Shown: positions 45,204-56,210, numbered from the stretch's first letter. The stretch: DNA of 64,000 bases from Rhizomys pruinosus (GCA_009823505.1 VZQC01000265.1:3186034-3250033); one strand, 5' to 3'. Program-made: numbers and translations. The notes: a model not told the origin generated them from the letters alone.

Positions 45204-46024
45204 ACCAGCCAGCACAGAACAACGGATGGTGATGGCTGAACTCAGCATCTTGACCTGGGGGGATCAATCCAATCATGGAAAGTCAGTGCTTGTGTGGTGT
45301 CCCCCAGATGGTCTTTGCTTGCTTCTCCTCCTCCTCTGGAGAGTCTCAGGCTGGATGGAGAAGCTCCCAAAGAGTCTTCCTGTGCCTTCTCCTAGGCCCT
45401 TACCTACAGATAAGCAAGGCTGGATTGAGGGAGATCTGTGGCTTCTTGGTTTGCCTTCCAGCGTGGGCCTCTGGGAGCTTTGTCAGGACAGACATGGAAG
45501 AGTTAGTTAGCTCTGGGGATTTGAAGTTGGACCATTACTTGCTATTGAAATCTAGAAGGCATGTAGTTGCCCTCATTCGACTTGCAAAGGAGATGACATG
45601 GCTGGCACGGCCAGCTTTGGCTACAGCAGAGAGTAGCTGGGAGGGCACAGTCCTTGCTCCTGCTGACAGCATCACCATTCCCTGTCACCCAAGGCTTCTC
45701 GGAGGATGCCTGAGTCATCAGGACCTTTGGAAATGCTCCCGCCTCCACCTCCCCAGACTCAGCTCAATTTGAAGAGCCTGGCATTTTCTCTGTGAGGTGA
45801 TGCTTGCATGAACAGAGGCCACAAGAAATGTAGCTGGAGATGCCAGTGTGGAAATGCCAGTCTTCCTTTTTGGAAACAGAGACCAGAGCAGGGTAGCCAC
45901 GAGGCTTCAGGTTCCAGGCTCAGTTGTAGAGTATACGCATAGATCCTTTATGATAGGAAGAGTAAGACTAGACATGGTGACACTGTGACATGAGAGACAT
46001 TGCTGTTACCTTCAATCACCAATA
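45203..46024. other. unique sequence
   Basis: Frames of 136 and 165 codons overlap here in different frames of the same strand. Neither has a recognisable domain. Confidence 0.4.
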
Positions 46025-46140
46025 CTGTCATTAGGTTGTCATCACTATCACCATCATCACAGTCAATAGCACCATCATCACCATTATCCACATCACTATA
46101 TCGTCACCACCACCACTACCATCATCATCATCTTCAATTT
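46025..46140. repeat. imperfect (ATC/CAC)n triplet tract
   Basis: Degenerate run of ATC, CAC and CATCAT units. Confidence 0.85.
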
Positions 46141-46342
46141 CACCAACATAGACAAGTTATGTGCTAATAGTGTCACTGTCTCACTACTTGCCAAGCCTTT
46201 CAGAGATGAGAGCACTGACACTCAGAAAAGGCATGTGTACATAATAGAACCCCATCCCTTGAATGGAAAGTGTCAAGACAGAATTCATTCTCAATACTGC
46301 ATCACTTCAAAGTGCTCTATGTTGGATTTTTTTCTCTTACAG

Positions 46343-46620
46343 GTGTGGTGGTTTGAATGAGAATATCCCCCATAGGCTCCAAGTATTTGGACATTTTTGT
46401 CCCCAGTTTTTGGCACTGATTTGGGAGGTCTTAGAAGGTGTGGCCATGTAGGAGGAAGCATGTCGCTGGGGGTGGACTTGTTTATTACGACCCCCAGTGC
46501 CTCACCCACATCTGGCAAGGTGTGGGCCCTTGGTACCCACCAGTTCCTGGATAAATTCTTTGAATCATCACCCTTTAAGTCAGTGGACACTTCCTGATGT
46601 TGCACATGGATTCACCTTTT
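46343..46620 (+). mobile_element. MT-type MaLR LTR, 3'-truncated
   Basis: 'gtgtggtggtttgaatgaga' is the diagnostic start, followed by 'cccccataggctcc' and 'gtcgctgggggtggacttg'. The polyadenylation end is not seen. Confidence 0.8.
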
Positions 46621-46937
46621 CTGCGTGTCCTTAATCCTAAAGATAGACCTAAGGGTGGCAGGGTGGATGTACATGAGTGGTTTGACTTTCTTTATGAGAG
46701 AAAATGGGTGAATCTGTTTTTTCTGTGATTTATCCAAACTCTCCTCTGCTCATTTATGACCTCTGAACCAGTGCTACTTTCAGTGCCATCAGAGTTGTAT
46801 ATATCAGTGTTCTTAGTATCAGAGAGGAGTTCTCCCATAGTCTTTCAGCTGTTTGGGTCATCATTCAATGGAGTGTTTTCTGGTAGAACTACAAAACTGA
46901 CCACATGATGCTGAACTTGGGCAGCAAGACTGCTCTT

Positions 46938-47124
46938 GAGAGCCTGGTCAGTCTATCTCTGCTCCTTGTCCCTCCCATGTCTTGAGAGCCTGGTCAGTCT
47001 ACCTCTGCTCCTTGTCCCTCCCATGTCTTGAGAGCCTGGTCAGTCTATCTCTGCTCCTTGTCCCTCCCATGTCTTGAGAGCCTGGTCAGTCATCTATCTC
47101 TGCTCCTTGTCCCTCCCATGTCTT
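46938..47124. repeat. 46-bp minisatellite, 4 units
   Basis: Units begin GAGAGCCTGGTCAGTCTATC at 46938, 46984, 47030 and 47076. They are almost identical; the last one has a 3-base insertion (cat), so it is 49 bp. Confidence 0.97.
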
Positions 47125-47394
47125 GTCTCATTTGATGTCGTCTACCCACTGCTCTCAAACCTTCAGCAACCATTGCCTCAAGTTGCCACACATTATGCAC
47201 CCAGGTCCTCTCACCATCATCGTTCTTCCTTACTCTCTTTTATTTCTACCACAGTGACCTTGACTTGCCCATTAGATCCATGCAATGTCCTGATCAGTTA
47301 TGTGCACCCTGAACCTGTAGTGTACACTTTGGTCCTTCCTAGAAATATAAACAAAGTCAGTGATCACAATTTGGTTACCTGGACTTGACAGACT
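47125..47394. other. possible old L2
   Basis: Pyrimidine-rich text; not firmly assigned. Confidence 0.25.
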
Positions 47395-47525
47395 CAGAAT
47401 TTGGTTTCCTCCTGATGAGTATGTGACTTTGACTATGCCTCTTAACCCCTTTGGGCCTCAATTATTTCATCTGCACAGTGGGCATGATCAGTGCACCACT
47501 GTGTAGAGGTTTCCTGAGGAGTGAG
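47395..47525 (-). mobile_element. MIR SINE, antisense
   Basis: 'ttaacccctttgggcctcaa' + 'ttatttcatctgcacagtgg' is clear antisense MIR. Confidence 0.85.
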
Positions 47526-48750
47526 GGAATGGATGCCTAAAAACTTCTCAGGACTACGCTCAAGAAGTGCATGTCTAAAGATGTGGTTATGGTTCTCCAC
47601 ACAATCTCATTTATGTCCCAGAACAGCTGTGAGAACTGGACTAGACTCTGCACCAGATCCAGGTCAGTCTCCTAGCACTCCTGTCTGTCTCATATGCTCA
47701 GTCATGGGTCCATTCATCCATTGATGATGCCTGGTTTTCTTCTTAAGCCTATGAAAATGCAATGGTCAATTTGTCTCTCTAGTAAGGCCTTTGAGATAGA
47801 CCTTGGGCTTGCCTTTAGGCACCCTTGCCTGCTGATGAAATAGATGTGTGGAGGAGATAAAGGGGAGGGAAGACATTCAGGACCTCCAGGGACACCTGCG
47901 AGGTGCCTTCTGTTCTTTCGTGCAGAGATCTAACTTTGGCAATGTCTGTGACACATTTAGAAATTATTCTAAAAGCTCTTCTGTGCTTTTTTTTAAAGGC
48001 TCTTCTGTGTTTTTATTAAATGCAAGGGCTACTTATGCATTCCTATTGCTAGGAACTAGGTGCAGAGCCTACAATATTCTATAAACAGTGGAGATTCCCA
48101 TGTAACTTGGATGGATATCAGTTGACAGGATTTGGGCACATTATGGGAAGATATTTTTCTCCTTGAATTTCTCCCACAACCTATATCTTTATTTGTTCAA
48201 ATCATGGTCCTAAAGAAACTTGGATTTCCAGCAGAAGCCCCTGTCTGCACTGGCCCCCTCTGCACAGCAACAAGCTTAGCTTAAGCAGAGTGGATTTATG
48301 TCACTTTTCAGCATATCTTTCCTCATTAGCCACAATCTTCAAACCAGAGAAAGGAGTGGCATCTTGCCTGAAATCTCGTTTCATTTCCTGTTGAGCAGAT
48401 TGGGCACACCTATGCCTTTTATTGCCGGATGGGAAAGGGACTCGGAAGCCAAGGTGTGTGCGCTGTGAAAGTTAAGGCAGTCATAAGCAAAGACACTCAG
48501 AACACGAGGCGACAACCCTCAGGAAGGCCACTGCCCAGCAACAGAGGAGTTGGGGCGGGAGTATCTGTCATCGTAGGAACAGCAGGAGAATTGGCCCCTT
48601 CTCAGGAGGCTCCAGGAGAAGACCCTAGCATGCCTTAGTGGGGTCCTCCTGCCTTTCCGATTGACCCAGGGCACCTCAACCCACCTGGCCTTGAGGAGGG
48701 TCGGCTAGAGCCTTGGGGCTGTTTCCTATGAGTACAGTGAATATTATGAT
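47526..48750. other. unique sequence
   Basis: No gene or repeat recognised; 48430-48720 is somewhat GC-richer but no CpG island. Confidence 0.4.
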
Positions 48751-48754
48751 TAAA

Positions 48755-49097
48755 CTTCATTGTCATTTCCGCTAAATTTGGAACCACCCAGGAGACACAT
48801 CACTGGGTGGGTCTATAAGGGTTTTTACAGAGAATTTTAAGAATATGGGCAATGCCATTGCGGGGTCTGGGGTTTCAGAGTGAATAAAAGGGGGAAAGAA
48901 AAAATCCAACCAAGTACCATAACCCTGCCCTCCTTCCTGACTATGGATGCAACATGAACAGCCAGCTCACACCCCCACTACCATGTCTTTTTGGCCATTC
49001 TAGACTACATCCTCAAACTGTGAACCAAAATAAACCCTTTCTTTCTTAGGCTCAATTTGTTAGGCATTCTGTCATAACAATGAGAAAAATAACTAAA
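48755..49097 (+). mobile_element. MaLR-like solo LTR (second family)
   Basis: 'ttggaaccacccaggagaca', 'actgggtgggtctataaggg', 'agagtgaataaaaggggg', 'tcctgactatggatgcaaca' and a 3' end 'gtgaaccaaaataaaccctt'. Same family as 52180-52555 (minus) and 28145-28310. Confidence 0.75.
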
Positions 49098-49099
49098 TA

Positions 49100-49600
49100 G
49101 TGGCTTCCCATTTCTATTCACCTCTGCCAGCCGCTGTCTCAACCCAACTTTATAGATGGATATGGAGCTTTCCTAGGTTCATCTTCCTAACTTAGTGCTC
49201 AGGAGTCTGGTTCCAAACAGTGATAGCAAGATATGAACACACAGAGATATATACAGCAGTCAGTGTGATGTTGAGGCCACACACAATGTGGAGTCCAGTG
49301 CTCTTTTTAAAAATGATGATGAATAAAAGAATTCACAAGTGATGTGATGAATGAATGAAGAAAATCATCAAATCTGTTGAATACCAAACTTGTTATGAGG
49401 GTGAGAATGGTATCAATAATTAAAAGCTGAGTAGTCCAAGCCGCCCACTTGCCACAAAGTGCCAGCTGGCCTGGATGGACTCTGTGTACTCTGTGCTACA
49501 GTCTTGGCATGCTTGTCCAGTGATATCAGCTCAGAGATCATTCCCACAGCACTCTGCATATTTGTCTGGAAGAAGCGGCCATGTAATTTCTTTTAATTAA
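49100..49600. other. unique sequence
   Basis: Nothing recognised. Confidence 0.4.
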
Positions 49601-49614
49601 AAATTGAAGAGAGG

Positions 49615-49650
49615 GGCATGGTGGCGCATACTTGTAATCCCAGCATGAAA
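49615..49650 (+). mobile_element. B1 5' fragment
   Basis: 'gggcatggtggcgcatactt' + 'gtaatcccagcat' then breaks off. Confidence 0.75.
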
Positions 49651-49679
49651 GTCTGGATTAATCCTATCAGAGGAAAAGC

Positions 49680-49935
49680 CACTGTGCATATTCTTACTTA
49701 TTTCTTTGTACATTTACTTATTTCATTCATTTATTCATTCATTCATTCATTCATCAGATTTCCATGCTAGCAACAAAGAGCTCACAGACACAAGGGTCAT
49801 AAGACACATATACAGGATTATGACCTAATGTGGAAAGCCTGTGGATATGGTGTGAATCAGAAGATGAAGCTCAGCATGGAAGGTGTGTGAGGAAAGAAGG
49901 ACTTGGGGTTGAAGCATCTGAAATAGAGAGAACTC
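49680..49935. repeat. diverged duplicate segment, copy A
   Basis: Contains (ATTC)n at about 49725-49755, then 'tcatcagatttccatg', 'aaagagctcacagacac', 'cataagacacatatacagga', 'gtggaaagcctgtggatatg'. The same order occurs at 52925-53180. Either a local duplication or two copies of a repeat I do not know. Confidence 0.7.
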
Positions 49936-49956
49936 AGCTCACAGATTCAGGAGGTT

Positions 49957-50726
49957 AACTGTGAGTTCAAGGACTGCCTATGCTCCATAGTGACTGTGAG
50001 CTCAAGGACTGCCTAGGCTCCATGGCGACTGCGAGTTCAAGGACTGCCTAGGCTCCATGGTGACTAAGAGCTCAAGGATTGCCTAGGCTCCATAGTGACT
50101 GTGAGTTCAAGGACTGCCTAGGATCCATGGTGACTGCGAGTTCAAGGACTGCCTAGGCTCCATGGCGACTGAGAGCTCAAGGACTGCCTAGGCTCCATAG
50201 TGGCTGTGAGTTCAAGGACTGCCTAGGCTCCATGGTGACTGCGAGCTCAAGGACTGCCTAGGCTCCATGGTGACTGCGAGCTCAAGGACTGCCTAGGCTC
50301 CATGGCGACTGTGAGTTCAAGGACTGCCTAGGCTCCATGGCGACTGAGAGCTCAAGGATTGCCTAGGATCCATGGTGACTGAGAGCTCAAGGACTGCCTA
50401 GGCTCCATGGTGACTGAGAGCTCAAGGACTGCCTAGGCTCCATGGCGACTGCGAGCTCAAGGACTGCCTAGGCTCCATAGTGACTGTGAGTTCAAGGACT
50501 GCCTAGGCTCCATGGTGACTGCGAGCTCAAGGACTGCCTAGGCTCCATGGCGACTGAGAGCTCAAGGATTGCCTAGGCTCCATGGCGACTGTGAGCTCAA
50601 GGACGGCCTAGGCTCCATAGTGACTGTGAGTTCAAGGACTGCCTAGGATCCATGGTGACTGTGAGCTCAAGGACTGCCTAGGCTCCATGGCGAATGTGAG
50701 TTCAAGGACTGCCTAGGCTTCATAGC
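49957..50726. repeat. 35-bp minisatellite, 22 exact-period units
   Basis: 770 bases, 22 units with no indel. Typical unit start GACTGCGAGCTCAAGGACTG, followed by CCTAGGCTCCATGGT. Variable sites: gagctc (13 units) or gagttc (9), atgg (16) or atag (6), and ggatcc in units 5, 12 and 20. The first unit ('gtgagttcaagga...gctccatagtgac') resembles the B1 core 'gtgagttcgagg...gtctacatagtgag', so a B1 origin is likely. Because 35 is not a multiple of 3, no long frame exists. Confidence 0.97.
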
Positions 50727-50811
50727 GACTTTCAGGCCCTTTCAACAGATGAGGACAATGTCAGATTTTAGAGTAAATGAGAGGTAGAATTACATCAATG
50801 TTTAAAACTGA

Positions 50812-50866
50812 TTTTTTTTTCGAGACAGGGTCTCTCTGGAGCCCCAGCTGTCCTAGAACTCACTCA
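50812..50866 (-). mobile_element. B1 fragment, antisense
   Basis: T run, 'cgagacagggtctctctgga' and 'tgtcctagaactcactca', then breaks off. Confidence 0.85.
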
Positions 50867-51054
50867 TGCTTTTCATCTCTTAGTCTTTCTCAATATTTTC
50901 CATGGGGAAGTTGACTGTTTTGAGCAGAAGTTCACTGTTTCAGTCAGTTCTTTGATGCAGTCCTTTCTGTTGTTGTTTCCAATATGCATCACGCCCAACT
51001 GCTTTGAACAAAAGCTCAGGGGGCCCCACACAAGAAATACTTACAACTAGGTAA

Positions 51055-52048
51055 TTGGCACTAGCATCCACAGATGAGGGATACCATTCGTCGTTTGTTT
51101 TTCTGGGACTGTGTTACTTCACTCAGCATGATGTCCTCTATCTCCAGCCATTTTCCTGCAAAGCTCATGATGTCGTCTTTCTTTACTGCTGCATAGAACT
51201 CCATTGTGTAGATGTACCACATTTTCTCTATCCACTCATCAGTTGAGGGGCATTTAGGTTGGTTCCAGCTCCTTGCTATTGTGAAGAGAGCTGCAATAAA
51301 CATGGCCATGTATGTATCTCTGTGGTGGCGTAAGTCTTGAGGGTACATGCCCAGGAGTGGTATGGCTGGGTCAGGTGACAAGTTCATTCCAAGTCTTCCA
51401 AGGGTTCTCCACACTGCTTTCCATAGTGGCTGTACGAGTTTACATTCCCACCAGCAGTGGATGAGTGTTCCCCTTTCCCCACAACCTCTCCAGCACTTGG
51501 TATCATTTGTTTTCTTGATCCTAGCCAGTCTTATTGGAGTAAGATGATATCTTAAAGTGGTTTTGATTTGGGGGCTGGAGAGATAGCCTAGCGGTTAAGA
51601 GCACAGACGCTCTTGCAGAGGACCTGGGTTCGATCCCCAGCACCCACATGGCGGCTAAGAACCGTCTGTAACTCCAATTCCAGGAGAACTCCAGTTCCAG
51701 GGGAATCCGAGACCCTCTTCTGACCTCCGCGGCATTGCACGACACGGGTGCACAGACCTGCATGCAGACAATACATTCATACACATACAATAATAAATAA
51801 TAAAAAAAAAATTAAAAAAAAAGTGGTTTTGATTTGCATTTCCTTAATGATTAGTGATGTTGAACACTTCTTAAAGTGTTTCTCAGACATCTCTAATTCT
51901 CACTTGTGAAGTCTCTGTTCAGTTCTTTGCTCCATCTATTGAGTGGGTCATTTGTTTTATTTTTTCTTTGTTTTTTGAGTAGTTTATATATTCTGGAAAT
52001 CAATGCTTTGTCAGATGTATCTGCAGTGAAGGTTTCCTCCCAACTTAT
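51055..52048 (-). mobile_element. L1 ORF2 C-terminal fragment, antisense
   Basis: The minus-strand frame 51061-51414 (117 residues) has '[18 protein letters not shown]' and '[17 protein letters not shown]', the conserved C-terminal part of L1 ORF2. L1 text resumes after the B3 insertion and continues to about 52048. Only the 3' coding end is present, and there are frame breaks upstream. Confidence 0.92.
51571..51819 (+). mobile_element. B3 SINE inserted in the L1, with 17-bp internal duplication
   Basis: Full length with box B GGTTCGATCCC and an A-rich tail. Exact target repeat at 51554-51570 and 51820-51836 (17 bp, aaagtggttttgatttg) within L1 sequence. It shares the internal 17-bp duplication (51670-51686/51687-51703) with the B3 at 21143. 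One of the youngest elements here. Confidence 0.97.
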
Positions 52049-52179
52049 TTAAACTGATTTAATGCCAAAATAAAGAGATAGGCTTGTGGGTATGTTGGAG
52101 CCAGGGACAATTGCATAGGGCCGTTCTCGGAAAGATGGTAAATGGGTGTCTCCTTTTCCTTTCCTGTTCCTGTGGTAAA

Positions 52180-52555
52180 ATTCTTTGACATAACCACCTT
52201 AATGGAAAAATGATTTATTGGGCTCATAGTTCAGGGCTACAGTCCATCATGGGGGAACGTCAAGGTAGCAGAAACTTGAAGCTCCTTATCACATATATCC
52301 ACAGTCAAGAGCAGATAGCCATGAATCATGCCTGCATGCCTGCGCTCTGCTCACTCTCCCTGCTCTTACACAGTTCAGCATTTCCTGTATAGGGACTGGA
52401 GCCACCCACAGTGGGCAGGTTTCCTCAACAGATCTAGTCAAGATGACGTCCCACAGACATGTCCACAGGCCAACCTGATCTAAACAGCCCCGTCTGAGAC
52501 ACCCTTCTCAGGCAATTCAAGATAGTGTCAAGTTGCCCTTTAAAACTAACCATCA
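52180..52555 (-). mobile_element. MaLR-like solo LTR, antisense
   Basis: 'accaccttaatggaaaaatg', 'tcagggctacagtccatcat', 'gagccacccacagtgggcag' and 'gatagtgtcaagttgccctt'. Same family as 48755-49097 in the other orientation. Confidence 0.7.
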
Positions 52556-52924
52556 AGATAGGGAACATTAGATGAAAGACTGGATAAGGGACTTGGAGAT
52601 GATGGATGGAGCAGCCCTCAGGAGAAGGGGGTGTTACTGATTGAATTGACAAGTGGAATTTGCTACAACAATCAGGAAGGACACTGGTAGAGAAAGCAGG
52701 AATAGAGAGACAAAGGGGCTGTGTGGAAGAGCAGGGATGTTTCTTGAATGCAAAATCATCACACTTTAGGAGAAAAAGATGACTCATCACAGTTATTTTT
52801 GACTAGGGAAAACTGCATGCCTGCTTTAGAGCTTTGCACAGGCATTCTCTGGGTGATTATTGGTGAACATACTCAGGGTGTCCCTTTTCCCACAGGTTTC
52901 TAAGATTGAAGAGATGAAACCCAC

Positions 52925-53180
52925 AATGGGATCAGCCATTGTGCTTACTTCATTTCTCTGTACATTCATTTATTCACTTTTTGCTCATTCATTCATCAGA
53001 TTTCCATGTGAGGAATGAAGAAAGAGCTCAAGGACAAAAGGACCATAAGACATGTACATACAAGACTGAGACTCGAGGTAGAAAGCCTCTGTGTGTGGCA
53101 GAAGGTGAAAAGTTCAGGGATGCAGGGATGTGGGACATGTGAGGAGAGGAGACCTTGGAGTTAGAAAGCATGAGATGGAG
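52925..53180. repeat. diverged duplicate segment, copy B
   Basis: Partner of 49680-49935: 'tcatcagatttccatgtgag', 'gaaagagctcaaggacaaaa', 'cataagacatgtacatacaa', 'gtagaaagcctctgtgtgtg'. Indels and many substitutions separate the two. Confidence 0.7.
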
Positions 53181-53379
53181 AAAATTTGCCTTCTTCCCAG
53201 AAATATAACTCCTCTCACTTTAAATTGGAACAGTTCAGTGTGCCAAATCCCCAGAAGATGTCTCCTCCAACAAGATTTATCAATGCCGCTTGCTCGAGGT
53301 TGCTTAGAGATCAGTGTCAAGCTCAGGAGAAAGAGATCCCTTCTGGGCTTGATGCTTTGACTATCGTAGCCCTCTCTCT

Positions 53380-53610
53380 CCTAATTTGGTTCCTGCTAGA
53401 CCAGCAATGTGCAGTATGACTCTCTTGGATGGCAGGAATATTCCATATCTATGATATCCAGTATGGTAGCCACTGGGTATTTGTGGTGAATGAGCCATTC
53501 AAAGAGACTGAATATGGATGAGGGGCCAAATTTTAAAATTTTCTTTCACTGTGATTAATTTAAATGTAGATGATTGAATGTGGCTCATGGCCACTGTTTT
53601 AGAGAGCACA
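53380..53610. mobile_element. hAT-Charlie-type DNA transposon fossil (tentative)
   Basis: 'ccagtatggtagccactggg' at the left and 'gtggctcatggccactgttt' at the right, around an AT-rich centre with 'tgattaatttaaatgtagat'. This is the order of the mammalian family with 'ccaatacggtagccactagcc'. Confidence 0.55.
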
Positions 53611-53742
53611 GCTATAGAGAGAGGACTCTTCCCAACATCTGGATTAGGTCCAGGCACAGAGTAGGTGATCACTGTAGGTGCAATTAAGGCAATCATTTTT
53701 TCCAGTCCTTAAAATGGAGGCTACTCCTTAAAACAGTGGTGG

Positions 53743-53828
53743 TTCTCTTCTCTTCTCTTCTCTTCTCTTCTCTTCTCTTCTCTTCTCTTCTCTTCTCTTC
53801 TCTTCTCTTCTCTTCTCTTCTCTTCTCT

Positions 53829-53875
<47 letters not shown>
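53743..53875. repeat. (TTCTC)n then (TC)n microsatellite
   Basis: About 17 TTCTC units (53743-53830) followed by a pure TC run of 44 bases (53832-53875). The minus strand gives Arg/Glu/Lys-rich frames, which are artefacts. Confidence 0.98.
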
Positions 53876-53879
<4 letters not shown>

Positions 53880-53880
<1 letters not shown>

Positions 53881-54185
53881 GTGTATGGTGCATCTGTACA
53901 AATGTGTGAGGGTTTGCAATGGGGAAGCCACAGGTGGGATGTCGACATCACTATCCTGCTGTGCCACTCCTTGATTTATTCTCTTGAGACAGAAACCCTC
54001 ACTGAGCTAGGCTGGCAGCAGGCAGGCCTGTGTGATCCTCCTTTCTCTGACCCCTTCCTGTACCAAGCATGTGGGGCAGGCCTGGCTTTCTCTATGAGGG
54101 CTGGATGTTCAAACTCGGGTCCCTGTGCTTATACAACAAGCAATCTTACCCATATCTTACCCATGGAGCCATTTCCCCAGCCCCC
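53880..54185 (-). mobile_element. B4-like rodent SINE, antisense
   Basis: 'ttctcttgagacagaaaccc', 'gagctaggctggcagcaggc', 'gttcaaactcgggtccctgt' and 'atggagccatttccccagcc' give the antisense composite SINE order. Confidence 0.75.
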
Positions 54186-54186
54186 G

Positions 54187-54258
54187 CTGTGTGTGTGTGT
54201 GTGTGTGTATATATATTATATATAGAGATTATATATAGATATATATATAGATATAATT
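54187..54258. repeat. (GT)n/(AT)n microsatellite
   Basis: GT run followed by TATATA and ATAGATAT units. Confidence 0.95.
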
Positions 54259-54845
54259 TTGTTGTTGTTGTTCATTTGCTCTTTTTTGAGAAAAGTTCTT
54301 TATTGTAGAATGTGACATATAGAGGTTTCCTCAACTTGAGGCCCAGGGCCTAAGTGCAGACAGAGTCCCTGGGGGACAAAAGAAAGTAGTCTCATAGTCT
54401 CAATTAATAGAGTCGGGCTGTCCGATGCCCTGGCGACAGGTCATCTGCTTGTCACCTATCTCTCCCAGTTACTTTCCTTTATCTTTCCCAGGCTTAAAGA
54501 TGCAGACTGATCAAATGCCACTGTAAGCAGAGATCTGCAAAATCCAGTGCAGAGGTAGCCTGCTGCATCCAGGGTTATGGAGAAGACAGAAGGCCCACCC
54601 CACAGGCACCCCGGTGACCTCGGTGTCTGAGAACACTTGCCTTGCTAGTCATTTGGAATTAGCAAAGTACAAACTCATCATATTTGGAGTTTTTGAGGGG
54701 CTGAGGGATCTTTTTGTGTCTGGTTTGAATTTCTAGAATTGATGGATACAAAAGAGAGTCTGTGAACGAAGGAAATTACTTAAAAGATAATGAAAAGATT
54801 ATTACTTTTTTTTTTTTACAAATTATATCATTTCATATCTGCAAG
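54259..54845. other. unique sequence
   Basis: No gene recognised; 12-base T run near 54810. Confidence 0.4.
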
Positions 54846-54849
54846 AGCC

Positions 54850-54985
54850 TAGGTTCAGGCTCTAGGCCAAATGCTTTGTTGCCAGGAATTGCCTGAGACT
54901 CAGAGAGGCCCAGGGCCACACAGCTGTGTGATTAACAGTAGGATATATGCTTGAGTCTGTGTTGCTCAAGCTCAATTATTTTCTG
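54850..54985 (+). mobile_element. MIR SINE
   Basis: 'gactcagagaggcccagggc', 'cacacagctgtgtgattaac' and 'gcttgagtctgtgttgctca' are MIR core to 3' end. Confidence 0.8.
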
Positions 54986-55585
54986 TCTTGCTGCAGGTGT
55001 TTTATAATGCATGAAAGAAGAATTTTAGTTTGGACCCTCTTTACTAGGCTGACTCTGCACAGTCCCACTGCATTCTATTTCCTGGCTCCTGTAGATGTTC
55101 AACAAACCTCAGCCCAACAAACCTCCCCAATCTTCCTGTTCCCATGGCAAAACCCCAGGAAGAATAAGCTCTGTGTGGAGCCCTGGAGAAGGCTGGGGGC
55201 TTCCATCCCTTACAGGTCACAGAGTCTGTCATTCACCCTTAGACACTTCTCCCTCCAGCATCAGCTTTCTGCCTGGCTGGAAACATCTCCATTTTTTGTG
55301 TCAATATCCCCTCAACGGGAAAGGTCATTTGTTGACAAACACCTTGCACATCCCCAGAGCATAGATGGGAATGCTCAGCTGGCAGGCGATGTTCAGAGTG
55401 ATGCTAGGCTTCCCACCTATTTACCTGTAACCCACAGCATACAGGTGAAAGTGCTCTCCTTCTGCATATCATTGTGTGATAATCAGCTGCACTGTGACCT
55501 CTAGGGTGAGCACCATGGAGTCCTCCATTTTGTTCACATTTCTGCACTCACAATAGCAGAACTAATGAGGGGCTGGACCCGATGT
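54986..55585. other. unique sequence with a 185-codon chance frame
   Basis: The frame 54947-55504 begins in the MIR. No domain is visible. Confidence 0.45.
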
Positions 55586-55594
55586 CCAGTACTG

Positions 55595-55720
55595 GCTCTT
55601 CTTTTGCACGCTAGTGTGTGGCCTTGAGACCCTGCATAGGCCCCTGACCATCAGGCTTTCCTAGCCACTGTTCCATGATTGGGAGACTCTTACATGACCA
55701 CTGGAAGAATTAAGGTGGAT
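55595..55720 (-). mobile_element. MIR SINE, antisense (tentative)
   Basis: 'gtgtgtggccttgagaccct' and 'gaccatcaggctttcctagc' resemble antisense MIR. Confidence 0.4.
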
Positions 55721-56064
55721 GAGATCTACGAAAAGTCCCCATTGCACTCAACTCGGCAGCTCAGAGGTCCTTAGTAAGTCTGAAAGGAAGGGACCTTGCA
55801 GAAGGGATGTTTCCCTAACCTGGCTCTTTAGGACCTGCCACTCGACATGTCCTCTGACCTGGCTCTTCCCTACATAGCCTTGGGATGGTTTCCATCAGCA
55901 CTGACTCAGATTGATTAAAAAAATGTATTTGGCTGGTAAGGTTCTGACATGAATTTTATGAAGTTTCTCTCCTGGTGAGTGTTTTTATAAAGCTCATTTC
56001 TATACTGTCACTCTTTTAAAGCTCAGCTTTCTGGCATAGAACCAGCCTTCCAGTGGTCAGGGTG

Positions 56065-56210
56065 ATGTAAATTGGGCATTTAGTATGTGCCAGCCTCAGC
56101 ACAGAAAACACTACCTTCTCATTAAGCCTGAAAACAGACCTAACAGCCAAGCCTGCATTGTGATCCTGAAATTGCAAGGCCACAGGCTTCGGAGACTCTG
56201 TTCACCTTGG
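56065..56210 (+). mobile_element. MIR/L2 SINE-LINE 3' fragment
   Basis: 'ttagtatgtgccagcctcag', 'cattgtgatcctgaaattgc' and 'aaggccacagg' follow MIR order. Confidence 0.55.

Noticed and set aside
45100..45772. Overlapping 136- and 165-codon frames
   Set aside because: The first crosses a TG microsatellite, they overlap in different frames, and neither shows a family motif.
49957..50726. CRISPR-like direct repeat array
   Set aside because: Units abut with no unique spacers, and the genome is mammalian.
53693..53967. Arg-Glu/Lys-rich 'RERERE...REEKR' frames
   Set aside because: Translation of TC and TTCTC microsatellites; it mimics charged-repeat proteins.
54290..54660. Possible 3' end of a minus-strand transcript (ctttattg near 54300)
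   Set aside because: Only a weak polyadenylation-like word on the minus strand; no open frame, splice site or A tract supports it.
54947..55504. 185-codon open frame
   Set aside because: It begins inside a MIR; no domain, no conserved splice context.
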